A stretch of DNA of 12,827 nucleotides from Novosphingobium sp. (GCA_021299075.1 JAJTFU010000121.1:1-12827), one strand, 5' to 3'; positions 1 to 6,444 are shown, numbered from the stretch's first letter. Notes: generated by a model not told the origin, from the sequence alone. Program-made: numbers and translations.

Positions 1-2
1 CC

Positions 3-329
3 GCCGAACAGATGCTGGGGATCACCCGTGCCGTGCTGACCGGGCGGATCGCGATGGCGGAGCAGCGCTGGGCCGACGCGGCAGCCGCCTTCCGCGAGGG
101 GGCCGTGCTGGAAGAAACCGAGTCCTTCTCGGACTTCACCGATCCGCCGGCCTTCTGGTACCCGGTCCGGCGCGATCTGGCCGCTGCCCTGCTGGCGGCG
201 GGCGATTCGGCCGGGGCCCAACGGGAAACCGAAGCGGCACTGGCCCTGCGCAAGCACGATCCAGTGGCCCAGCGGACCCTGGCCGCGGCGCGGGCCCGGC
301 TGGTGCTGGATTCGCCGCTGCTGCGCTGA
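3..329 (+). CDS. TPR-repeat protein, C-terminal end (5' truncated by window edge)
   Basis: The reading frame is open from the first complete codon (base 3), so the gene starts left of the window; the first ATG at 12 is internal. The visible ~108 residues are Ala/Arg-rich helical repeats. One shows the TPR pattern of paired helices (bulky residue, Ala at the turn, helix-ending Pro or Asp): a segment ending in FREGAVLEE, then a pair around WYPVRRDLAAALLAAGD and AQRETEAALALRKHDP. TPR domains are protein-interaction scaffolds, and the sequence shows no catalytic residues. The gene stops at TGA 327-329, only 6 bases before the stop codon of the convergent serine hydrolase gene, so the two transcripts must overlap or terminate inside each other. 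What lies in the N-terminal part cannot be told from here. Confidence 0.7.
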   Translation, partial: AEQMLGITRAVLTGRIAMAEQRWADAAAAFREGAVLEETESFSDFTDPPAFWYPVRRDLAAALLAAGDSAGAQRETEAALALRKHDPVAQRTLAAARARLVLDSPLLR

Positions 330-335
330 ACGGAG

Positions 336-1895
336 CTAGCGCGGCGTAATCGTCAGCCGCGGCCGCCCGGTTTCCAGCCGGTCGAGCGTCACCAGCCAGT
401 TTGCCGCGCGGTCGGTCTGGAACGTGATGTCCGTTCCCGGCGCGGACAGTCGCAGGGTGCCGCCATTGGCCTTGAGGACCGCTGCATCGCCCTGACCCAG
501 CGCGAGCAGGTCCCAGTCCGCCGTCGCCAGCTTGAACTGGTGGCGGCCGGCGGGGAGCTGGACCTCTGCCACATAGCGCGCACCGTCGCGGCGCAGCGGC
601 AGGCTGGTGCCCCAATCGTTCATCGTCCCGCGCAGGTAGAGCGGGGTATCAGCCGGAAGGCTGGCGAGCGCGCGCGGCTGGCGGCTGGTCCAGCCATAGC
701 GCTGGGCAGCGGCACGGATGAGCTCATCGGCCAGCTCGAATCCGCGGAAATCGTTGGCCATGACCACGATCCCGTCGCCGCTTTCGGCATGGATGAAGGC
801 GCGCGTGAACATGCCCCAGCGGGTGCCGTCGTGGCCGAAGGTGAAGCCGGGCCCCTGCCCCTTCAGTTCAAGACCGAGACCCCAGCTGCCGGCCTGGACC
901 TTGGCCATCTCGCGTGCGGCGGCCTGGGGCAGCAGCGTCTGGTCGCTGCCATTGTAGCTGGCGCGCAGCGCGATCAGCAGGCGCGCGATGTCCGACGGCG
1001 TGGACCACATGCCGCCCGCCGCCAGCTCGGACACGTTGTAAAACCGGTCGGCAAAGGGCTTGCCCAGGTGATGGCCGGCGGCAGTGGCTTCCAGCAGCGG
1101 TGAAGCGGGCGGCTGGGCGAAGGTCGAGCGGGTCATCCCCGCCCGCTGCAGCACATCACGCTGGGCGAGCGCGGCGAAGCTCTCACCAGTCATGTCCTCG
1201 AGCGCGGCCTGGACTACCAGATAGCCGCCGTTGGAATAGTCCCAGGTGCCGGGCTTGCCGGTGACGCGAACCGGCTGGCCCTTCACGCCCTTGCCGGTCA
1301 GGATCGCCAGCAAGGATGGCGCGGCGGCATTCGGCGGATAGCCGGTCGAATCCGGGTTGGAGACCCCGGCGCTGTGCGACAGCAGCCGGCGCAGCGTGGC
1401 GCGTTCCTTCGGATAGGCGGCATTGCCGGGCAGCTGCCAGCGGGCCAGCGCCCAGTTGATATCGGCATCGAGCGGATGCTTGTTCGCACTGACCGCCTGC
1501 ATGGCGAGCGTTGCCGTCACCACCTTGGTCACCGAGCCGGCCTGGAACAGGGTATCGGCGGTGACCGGGGTACAGGTGCCCATGTCGGCAATGCCCCAAC
1601 CGCGAGCCAGCGTAACCTTGCCGCCCCGGATCACCGCCACGCTGACGCCTGGCACCTGCAGCGCCTGCAGGCGCTTGACCAATTGCTGCGGCTTGGTCTC
1701 GCTGCCGGTCCAGGCCGGAAGCAGGCCCTTGGCGAGCGCCTTGGCATCGGCATCGTTAGGGCCACCGATCGTGTCCTTGGGCGGCTTGCAGGCCTTGGCG
1801 AGCCCGAGCGGCGGCAGGCCTTCGGGCAGATCCTGAGCCAGCGCCGGACTGGCCAGCAGCGCGGCGGCGAGGGCAAGAGCGGTGAGGTGTTTCAT
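336..1895 (-). CDS. Secreted serine hydrolase (class C beta-lactamase / S12-like) with C-terminal carbohydrate-binding-like domain
   Basis: A 519-residue protein. Residues 1-20 are a classic signal peptide ending in SPALA, so it is exported to the periplasm or beyond. Residues ~70-400 have the three motifs of the class C beta-lactamase/penicillin-binding/esterase fold: SVTK with nucleophile Ser121 and Lys124, Tyr220-Ser-Asn222 (YxN), and His355-Asp-Gly357 in place of KTG. The HxG form is common in S12-type esterases and peptidases, so a peptidase or esterase role is as likely as beta-lactam hydrolysis. Residues ~418-519 form a separate module starting LYLRGTMNDWG and continuing with LPAGRHQFKLA, which resembles the CBM48/AMPK-type glycogen-binding fold. 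The gene is last in an operon: its ATG overlaps the GST-like stop as ATGA (1892-1895), suggesting coupled translation. The natural substrate is unknown. Confidence 0.85.
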   Translation of the reverse strand: MKHLTALALAAALLASPALAQDLPEGLPPLGLAKACKPPKDTIGGPNDADAKALAKGLLPAWTGSETKPQQLVKRLQALQVPGVSVAVIRGGKVTLARGWGIADMGTCTPVTADTLFQAGSVTKVVTATLAMQAVSANKHPLDADINWALARWQLPGNAAYPKERATLRRLLSHSAGVSNPDSTGYPPNAAAPSLLAILTGKGVKGQPVRVTGKPGTWDYSNGGYLVVQAALEDMTGESFAALAQRDVLQRAGMTRSTFAQPPASPLLEATAAGHHLGKPFADRFYNVSELAAGGMWSTPSDIARLLIALRASYNGSDQTLLPQAAAREMAKVQAGSWGLGLELKGQGPGFTFGHDGTRWGMFTRAFIHAESGDGIVVMANDFRGFELADELIRAAAQRYGWTSRQPRALASLPADTPLYLRGTMNDWGTSLPLRRDGARYVAEVQLPAGRHQFKLATADWDLLALGQGDAAVLKANGGTLRLSAPGTDITFQTDRAANWLVTLDRLETGRPRLTITPR

Positions 1896-2512
1896 CGTTT
1901 CTGCTTGTCCTTGGCGCGCTGGAAGGCCGGGCGGCGGCTGAGCCGGTCAAGATAGGCCAGGGCCGCCTCGGGCACCTGCTCTTCCAGCCCGATCGACAGC
2001 GCCAGCATCACGGCATAGCCCAGCGAGACATCGGCCATGGTGAAGCGCCCGGCGCAGGCAAATTCTGGCCCCATCAGCTTGAGCGCATTGTGCAGCCGGG
2101 CGCCGAACCACTGGGCATAATCGGCCGCCGCTTCCGGGCAGCGGCCCGGCTCCAGCCGGGTGTAGCGCAGGTGGATGGTCTGCGGGAAAGTCAGCGTCGC
2201 CTCACCCATGACGAGGAAGTTCATATAGCTGGGGTAATCCGCTTCGTCCGGAGCGAGCGCCAGATCAGAGGGACCGAAGCGCGTGGCCAGCACGTGCGGG
2301 ATCGCCGCGCTTTCGGTCATCAGCTGGCCGTCGATCAGGCAGGCCGGGACCGTGCCCAGTGGATTGACATCGCGGTAGCCTTTTACCCTCGCGCGCGGCG
2401 GGAACGGCATCAGGGTCAGCTCGTAAGGCAGGCCCAGTTCCTCGAGCGCCCAGAGCGCTCGGAACGAACGCGCATCGGCGCAGTGGTAAAGGTGAATGCG
2501 GGGCTGGGTCAT
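1892..2512 (-). CDS. Glutathione S-transferase-like protein
   Basis: A 206-residue protein, the normal size for a cytosolic GST. Residues 1-80 form the thioredoxin-like domain: IHLYHCADARSFRALWALEE at the start, then NPLGTVPACL with the cis-proline Val55-Pro56, and Glu67-Ser68, which hold the gamma-glutamyl part of glutathione. Residues ~95-200 are the all-helical domain with the N-capping box F157-T-M-A-D161. Ser16 is a candidate for the catalytic position in Ser/Cys-type GSTs; this is inference. The start at 2512 is chosen because its ATG overlaps the stop of the DedA-like gene (ATGA, 2509-2512). The frame stays open upstream, but there it only reads the DedA gene out of frame. The stop overlaps the serine hydrolase start in the same way. 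The substrate is unknown, and GST-fold proteins in bacteria include many non-detoxifying members. Confidence 0.85.
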   Translation of the reverse strand: MTQPRIHLYHCADARSFRALWALEELGLPYELTLMPFPPRARVKGYRDVNPLGTVPACLIDGQLMTESAAIPHVLATRFGPSDLALAPDEADYPSYMNFLVMGEATLTFPQTIHLRYTRLEPGRCPEAAADYAQWFGARLHNALKLMGPEFACAGRFTMADVSLGYAVMLALSIGLEEQVPEAALAYLDRLSRRPAFQRAKDKQKR

Positions 2513-3144
2513 GGCTGCATGGCTCCGACAACGGCGCACTTGGCGCTCGATTCCTTCGCATCGCCGCCCAGATAGGCCACCGCGATGAAGCCGCCAACCA
2601 CAACAATGACGAAGCCGGCCGTAGCGAGACCCAGATACTTGTCGATGAAGGCCTTGATCGGCGCGCCGAACATCCGGAACAGCACGCCCACGATCATGAA
2701 GCTGATCGACCGGCTGACGATGCTGGCGAGGATGAATGGCACCAGCGGCATGGCGATGAACCCGGCGGTGATCGCCAGCAGCTTGAACGGGATCGGGGTC
2801 GCCCCCTTGATCATGATGATTTCGGCTCCGAATTCGCGCAGATAGCAGGCCGCCTTGGGGAAGCTTTCGGACAGGCCAAGCAGGGCAATGAGCTGGGTGC
2901 CGACCGTATCGTAGAGCGCATAGCCGATGGCGTATCCCAGCAGCCCGCCCAGGACCGAGGCAAAGGTGGCGATCATGGCGAACCGCACCGCCTTCTTGGG
3001 TTCGGCCAGGCACATCAGCCCCAGCAGCGGGTGCGGCGGGATCGGGAAGAAGCTGGCCTCGACAAAGGCGAACAGCGCCAGCCAGCCTTCGGCATGCGGG
3101 TGCGCAGCCTTGGCCATGGTCCAGTCATAGAGGCGGCGCAGCAT
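2509..3144 (-). CDS. DedA/YqaA-family (SNARE-associated/VTT) inner-membrane protein
   Basis: A 211-residue polytopic membrane protein. It has hydrophobic stretches near residues 20-45, 55-78, 105-135, 137-160 and 172-192. The family signature shows in the acidic residue and prolines of EASFFPIPP (29-37) and in GATPIPFK (114-121), the half-repeat seen in DedA/VTT proteins. Arg145 in the following segment matches the basic position these proteins keep. DedA proteins are linked to lipid scrambling or undecaprenyl-phosphate flux and to envelope stress; the YqaA branch is less well defined, so no substrate is assigned. The start is ATG 3142-3144, with a strong purine-rich ribosome site (AAGGGGA) just upstream at about 3149-3158. 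It is the first gene of the DedA-GST-hydrolase operon and is read away from the dyad-rich region at 3208-3292. Confidence 0.85.
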   Translation of the reverse strand: MLRRLYDWTMAKAAHPHAEGWLALFAFVEASFFPIPPHPLLGLMCLAEPKKAVRFAMIATFASVLGGLLGYAIGYALYDTVGTQLIALLGLSESFPKAACYLREFGAEIIMIKGATPIPFKLLAITAGFIAMPLVPFILASIVSRSISFMIVGVLFRMFGAPIKAFIDKYLGLATAGFVIVVVGGFIAVAYLGGDAKESSAKCAVVGAMQP

Positions 3145-3207
3145 TGGATTCCCCTTCCGCCGCGGTGTTTAGAGGGGCCGGGCAAGGGCGGCAAGCTCGG
3201 CGCATTG

Positions 3208-3224
3208 ATAACCGTATTGGTTAT
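3208..3224. promoter_or_regulatory. Perfect dyad ATAACC-N5-GGTTAT, candidate operator
   Basis: The arms are 3208-3213 and 3219-3224. The dyad lies in the divergent intergenic region, 6 bases upstream of the -35 box at 3231, so a dimeric regulator here could touch RNA polymerase. It could equally belong to the leftward DedA operon. The binding protein is unknown. Confidence 0.4.
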
Positions 3225-3230
3225 TTTGGC

Positions 3231-3259
3231 TTGACATTGTAACGCTGTTTCGGTACATA
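3231..3259 (+). promoter_or_regulatory. Near-consensus sigma-70-type promoter facing the terminase remnant
   Basis: The -35 box TTGACA (3231-3236) is followed at 17 bp by TACATA (3254-3259). Transcription would begin near 3266 and give a leader of about 65 bases before the ATG at 3331, with no clear Shine-Dalgarno sequence in front of that ATG. An imperfect dyad, TGTAACG-N6-CGGTACA (3238-3257), fills the spacer and the first bases of the -10 box. That is where TetR-like repressors commonly bind; this is inference, since no regulator gene is visible nearby. Confidence 0.6.
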
Positions 3260-3330
3260 TTAGGAACATCGCGATAGACCGATTCGAACCGGCTTGTCGT
3301 TCCTCTCCTGCAATTTCCGGATCCAAACCC

Positions 3331-3747
3331 ATGGCCGACACGCCCAAGTCGCGCCGGACCGCAGCGCGTCCGGCCAAGCCCGCGCAGCGCACCCCGCCGT
3401 CCAAGACATGGTCGCCGCGCTTCCTCGCCGAGCTGGCCACCAGCTCCAACGTCGCAGCTTCGGCGAAGAAGGCGGGTGTTGCCGTTTCAATGGTTTACGA
3501 GACCCGCCGCCGCAATCCGGAATTCTTCCGGGCCTGGGAACAGGCGCTGTGCGAAGGCTATGATCACCTTGAGATGGAGCTGCTGCTGCGGCTGCGCACG
3601 GGCGAGATCAAGCGCGCCGCGGGGGCCAAGGTGGGTGTGCGGACCTATGAGAATGCCGTCGCGTTGCGCCAGCTCGCCGCGCACAAGGACAGCGTCGCCC
3701 GCCCGCGCGCTGGCTGCCGGGGAAGATGTCTGGGCGGTGGACGGTGA
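3331..3747 (+). pseudogene. GTA/phage small terminase-like protein (TerS), probably frameshifted near its 3' end
   Basis: The reading frame codes for 138 residues. After a Pro/Arg/Lys-rich head (1-30) comes a helix-turn-helix-like segment (about 35-62, SNVAASAKKAGVAVSMVYE), then CEGYDHLEMELLLRLRTGEI and GVRTYENAVALRQLAAH. This layout matches the small protein that precedes the large terminase in alphaproteobacterial GTA/prophage clusters and acts in DNA recognition during packaging. After SVAR (about 121-124) the frame turns into Cys/Gly/Arg-rich sequence and stops at 3745-3747. The +1 frame from about 3700 instead gives RALAAGEDVWAVDGDDDQT and stops at 3761-3763, overlapping the large terminase start, which is how such pairs usually meet. 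One extra base within about 3694-3708 would explain this. If the frame is real, the protein simply has a short odd tail. Confidence 0.6.
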
Positions 3748-3749
3748 CG

Positions 3750-4250
3750 ATGACCAGACGTGAGCTGAGCCGACGCCTGCGCTTCATGCTTTCGCGCCCG
3801 CACGACGAGCGGATGGCGCTGCTGGCCGAAATGACCGAGGCCGAGCGCCGCGAATTGCAGCACGTCTGGCGGATCTATGCCCGCACCGCGCAGGTTGCGC
3901 CCGATGGCGACTGGCGCACCTGGCTGATCCTGGCCGGACGCGGCTTTGGCAAGACCCGCGCCGGGGCTGAATGGGTCCGCGAGTGCGCTGAGGCCGAGCC
4001 GCAGGCCCGGATCGCACTGGTCGGGTCAACCCTGGCCGAGGCGCGCAGCGTGATGGTCGAAGGCGAAAGCGGCATTCTGGCAGTCTGCCCGCCCGGGCGC
4101 CGTCCAGTGTTCGAGCCTTCGCTAAGTCGCCTGACCTGGCCGAACGGTGCCGAAGCCACGCTCTATTTGGCCGGCGAACCAGAGAGCTTGCGCGGTCCGC
4201 ACCACGGCTATGCCTGCCGGTCAGGCCCAGAAGGAAGTCTTCCTCAATGA
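3750..4250 (+). pseudogene. GTA/phage large terminase (TerL), N-terminal fragment only
   Basis: From ATG 3750 the frame gives 166 residues, against 400 or more in a complete large terminase. The ATPase start is clear: DGDWRTWLILAGRGFGKT has the Walker A motif GRGFGKT at residues 63-69, followed by RAGAEWVRE, VEGESGIL, FEPSLSRLTWPNGA and EPESLRGPHHGYA, all typical of the RcGTA orfg2-like family. The homology ends at Ala155 (base 4214), just before the expected Walker B region. The last 11 codons are DUF2793 sequence read out of frame. The rest of the ATPase and the whole nuclease domain are missing, so the product cannot package DNA. An ATG at 3726 is also in frame but lies inside the small terminase gene and is not preferred. 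Confidence 0.85.
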
Positions 4251-4614
4251 AGGTCTCGCCCGGCTTGATGCCTTGCTGCACTGCGCCATCGAAGCGCAAA
4301 CAGCCACGCCTCCCGCCACGCCGCAGGAGGGGCAATGCTGGCTGGTTGCGGCGGGTGCAACCGGCGTCTGGAGCGGCCATGCGGGCGAAGTAGCGTCCTT
4401 TCAGCAGGGCCAGTGACTGTTCCAACCGCCACGCGACGGCTTGCGCCTGTTCAACCGCGCAACCGGCCAGGAACTGCTCCATTCGGGCACCTGGAAGGCC
4501 CCCGCCAAACCGGCGCTCCCCACAGGCGGAGCGGTAACAGACACGCAGGCCCGCGCAGCGATTGCCGCCTTGATCGACTCGCTGGTGACGGCCGGAGTTC
4601 TGCCAACTGTGTAG
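4210..4614 (+). pseudogene. DUF2793-domain protein remnant with in-frame stop
   Basis: DUF2793 proteins are structural or tail-associated proteins often found at the far end of alphaproteobacterial GTA/prophage clusters. From about 4210 the frame reads PAGQAQKEVFLNEGLARLDA, then CWLVAAGATGVWSGHAGE and FQQGQ, and meets TGA at 4414-4416. The same frame continues past the stop with LFQPPRDGLRLFNRATGQEL and a C-terminal helix ending ALIDSLVTAGVLPTV, then TAG at 4612-4614. The family has Trp at the stop position, so a TGG-to-TGA change fits exactly. The first ~10-15 residues of the normal N-terminus are missing because of the fusion to the terminase fragment. An in-frame GTG at 4147 opens the frame earlier, but that stretch is terminase DNA read out of frame. 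Confidence 0.8.
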
Positions 4615-4688
4615 CCAAGGCGACGAAGTGACACTTTTTCGCGAGGAGAGAACCCGGAATCGCGACATTAATGCAACAGTTCCGCGCT

Positions 4689-4717
4689 TTGCCCGCTTGC
4701 ACAGGCTATGCGATATA
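4689..4717 (+). promoter_or_regulatory. Possible promoter for the OmpA gene
   Basis: TTGCCC (4689-4694) and GATATA (4712-4717) are spaced by 17 bp in the AT-richer stretch before the OmpA gene. TATAGT at 4714-4719 is an alternative -10 box. The match is modest. A strong ribosome site (AAGGGGA, 4756-4762) follows, 8 bases before the ATG. The rest of 4615-4770 shows no gene. Confidence 0.3.
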
Positions 4718-4770
4718 GTTAGACACGCACGAACTCGGTGGTTCAATCCTGTTAAAAGGGGAAAACGATA

Positions 4771-5862
4771 ATGCGGAAACTGGTCATTGGGATGGCACTT
4801 GCCTCCTCGGCCCTCGCGACGCCTGCCATGGCCCGCGATGATTCTTGGTACGTCGAAGCTGATGCCGGTGGCATGATCGTCGAAGACATCAAGAACTTCA
4901 CTGGCCTGAACGACGAAGGTTCGCTGGACCTGAAGACCGGCTACGACTTCGGTGGCATCGTTGGTTACGACTTCGGCGGCTTCCGCCTTGAAGCCGAAGC
5001 CAGCTATCGCCGCGCTGAAGAGAAGGCCTTCTCGACTGTCACCGCGCGTTACACGGACGCTAACGTTGGCGGCGGCGCTGAAGCGCTCAGCTTCATGGTC
5101 AACGGTCTGCTCGATTTCGGTCCCGACGATGGCCTGCAGGGCTTCGTTGGTGGCGGTGTTGGTGTCGGCCGAGTCAAGAATGCCGTGATCCTCTCGCCCA
5201 ACTCGCCGCTGTCGCTCGTCGATTCGGACACCGGTTTCGCTTGGCAGGCTCTGGCTGGCGTTCGCACCCCGATCAGCGACAACATCGACGTTGGTCTGAA
5301 GTATCGCTTCTTCAACCAGGCTCACAACGATCTGGTGAATACCGGCGGTCGCAACATCCGTACCCGCTTCCGCTCGCACTCGCTGCTGCTGACGCTGGGC
5401 TACAACTTCGGCGGCGCTCCGGAGCCGGTTGCTCCGCCGCCGCCCCCGCCGCCCCCGCCGCCTCCGCCGCCGCCTCCGCCGCCTCCCCCGCCCCCGCCGC
5501 CGGCTCCGGTCTGCAACAAGGGCCCGTACATTGTGTTCTTCGACTGGGATAAGTCGGACATCACGCCGGAAGCGGCTTCGATCCTCGACAGCGCGGTCAC
5601 GGCCTATGCCAACTGCGCCAACGTTCCGATCATGCTGGCCGGCTATGCCGACCGCTCGGGTACGCCGAAGTACAACCAGGGCCTGTCGGAGCGTCGCAAC
5701 GCTTCGGTCCGTGGTTACCTGACCTCGCGTGGTATCGCCGATGGCGCCATCACCAGCCAGGGCTTCGGTGAAAACAACCCGCGCGTGCCGACTGCTGACG
5801 GCGTCCGCGAACTCCAGAACCGCCGGGTGGAAATCACCTACGGTCCGGGTTCGGGCATGTAA
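4771..5862 (+). CDS. OmpA-family outer-membrane protein with long polyproline linker
   Basis: A 363-residue protein in four parts. Residues 1-21 are a signal peptide ending PAMA. Residues 22-213 form an OmpA-like eight-stranded beta barrel with alternating strands such as YDFGGIVGYDFGGFRLEAEA and a last strand LLLTLGYNF. Residues 222-246 are a linker of 23 consecutive prolines followed by Ala-Pro. Residues ~250-358 are the OmpA C-terminal peptidoglycan-binding domain, starting YIVFFDWDKSDIT. Its Asp294 (GYADRSG) and Arg309 (in LSERRNA) match the pair that binds diaminopimelate. The protein would anchor the outer membrane to the cell wall. The start is well fixed by AAGGGGA 8 bases upstream and by the signal peptide. 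Strong codon bias and its own terminator at 5891 suggest a highly expressed single-gene transcript. Confidence 0.95.
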   Translation: MRKLVIGMALASSALATPAMARDDSWYVEADAGGMIVEDIKNFTGLNDEGSLDLKTGYDFGGIVGYDFGGFRLEAEASYRRAEEKAFSTVTARYTDANVGGGAEALSFMVNGLLDFGPDDGLQGFVGGGVGVGRVKNAVILSPNSPLSLVDSDTGFAWQALAGVRTPISDNIDVGLKYRFFNQAHNDLVNTGGRNIRTRFRSHSLLLTLGYNFGGAPEPVAPPPPPPPPPPPPPPPPPPPPPPPAPVCNKGPYIVFFDWDKSDITPEAASILDSAVTAYANCANVPIMLAGYADRSGTPKYNQGLSERRNASVRGYLTSRGIADGAITSQGFGENNPRVPTADGVRELQNRRVEITYGPGSGM

Positions 5863-5890
5863 TCAGCTGCCGCAAGGCGCTAAAGGTTCA

Positions 5891-5918
5891 GGGGGTCGGA
5901 GCAATCCGGCCCCCTTTT
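5891..5918 (+). terminator. Rho-independent terminator of the OmpA gene
   Basis: Stem arms 5891-5900 and 5905-5914 pair over 10 bp with one G-T wobble, close on a GCAA (GNRA-type) tetraloop, and are followed by TTTT at 5915-5918 and another T run after CC. It lies 28 bases after the OmpA stop. Confidence 0.9.
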
Positions 5919-5950
5919 CCTTTGAGTGAGGGGGCGAGTTGGAGAGTTCG

Positions 5951-6444
5951 ATGCTGCGCTTGATTCCACCTGCATTCGCCGCCCTGGTCCTGGCCGGCTG
6001 CACCACCGCCGACAGCCGGGTCAGCAATCTTGGCACGACCGAGCTATCCGCTGCAGACGGCCGCATTGTCGGCACAGCGGTACTCACGCGGAGCGGTGGC
6101 GAAACCCTGGTCCGCGTAGACATTACCGGTACCGCCGGCGCGATCCACGGCATGCATCTCCATGCTGTCGGCAAGTGTGAAGCCCCGTTCGCCAGCGCGG
6201 GGCCGCACCTCAATCCGGGCGGGCACCAGCACGGCAAGGACAACCCCAAGGGCGCGCACCTGGGCGATCTGCCCAATATCACGATCGGGCTAGCCTGGGC
6301 ATAGACAGCGCCGCAATCGATGCGGCCCTGTTCGATGGCGATGGCACCAGCGTGGTGCTTCATGCAGCGGCCGATGATTACCGGACCGATCCTTCCGGCA
6401 ATAGCGGTGCGCGGATTGCCTGCGGAGTGCTCAAGCGCGCCTGA
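5951..6444 (+). pseudogene. sodC: Lipoprotein Cu/Zn superoxide dismutase, -1 frameshift
   Basis: SodC turns superoxide into peroxide and oxygen in the periplasm. The start is ATG 5951, with GGAG at 5941-5944; a TTG at 5939 is also in frame but overlaps that ribosome site. LVLAGC with Cys17 is a lipobox. Copper ligands His69 and His71 (HGMHLH), bridging His86 (GPHLNP), and zinc ligands His94, His103 and Asp106 (AHLGDLP) are all present. After NITIG (113) the frame reads LAWA and stops at 6302-6304. The -1 frame resumes the family sequence: ALFDGDGTSVVLHAAADDYR, DPSGNSGARIACGVL, with TGA at 6442-6444. One G missing from the GGG at 6287-6289 restores NITIGASLGIDSAAID and a 164-residue protein. 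As written, the product lacks the fourth copper His, the active-site Arg and the second disulfide Cys, so it should be inactive. A sequencing error in a G run is a real alternative. Confidence 0.85.

Noticed and set aside
320..345. Possible bidirectional terminator between the TPR and hydrolase genes
   Set aside because: Only about 8 pairs with a wobble and a 10-base loop, and no T run on either side; too weak to list.
1892..3013. A 373-codon frame that would make a longer GST with a Cys/Arg/His-rich N-terminal extension
   Set aside because: The upstream part is the DedA gene read out of frame; the GST start at 2512 overlaps the DedA stop as ATGA.
3279..3292. GATTCGAACC resembles the T-arm of a tRNA, a possible attachment-site remnant beside the phage-type genes
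   Set aside because: The flanking bases do not form a five-pair T-stem and there is no acceptor or anticodon arm on either strand. It is kept only as an imperfect dyad.
4626..4636. Short inverted repeat AAGTG-A-CACTT after DUF2793, considered as an insertion-sequence end or operator
   Set aside because: The one-base centre cannot form a hairpin, no partner copy is found nearby, and there is no transposase.
3784..5379. Long open frame (531 codons) on the minus strand across the terminase and OmpA genes
   Set aside because: It lies opposite clear coding sequence, has Arg/Ala/Gly-rich composition typical of shadow frames in GC-rich DNA, and shows no recognisable domain or ribosome site.
5400..5600. 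Minus-strand frame with a long polyglycine run
   Set aside because: It is the complement of the OmpA proline repeat, not a separate gene.
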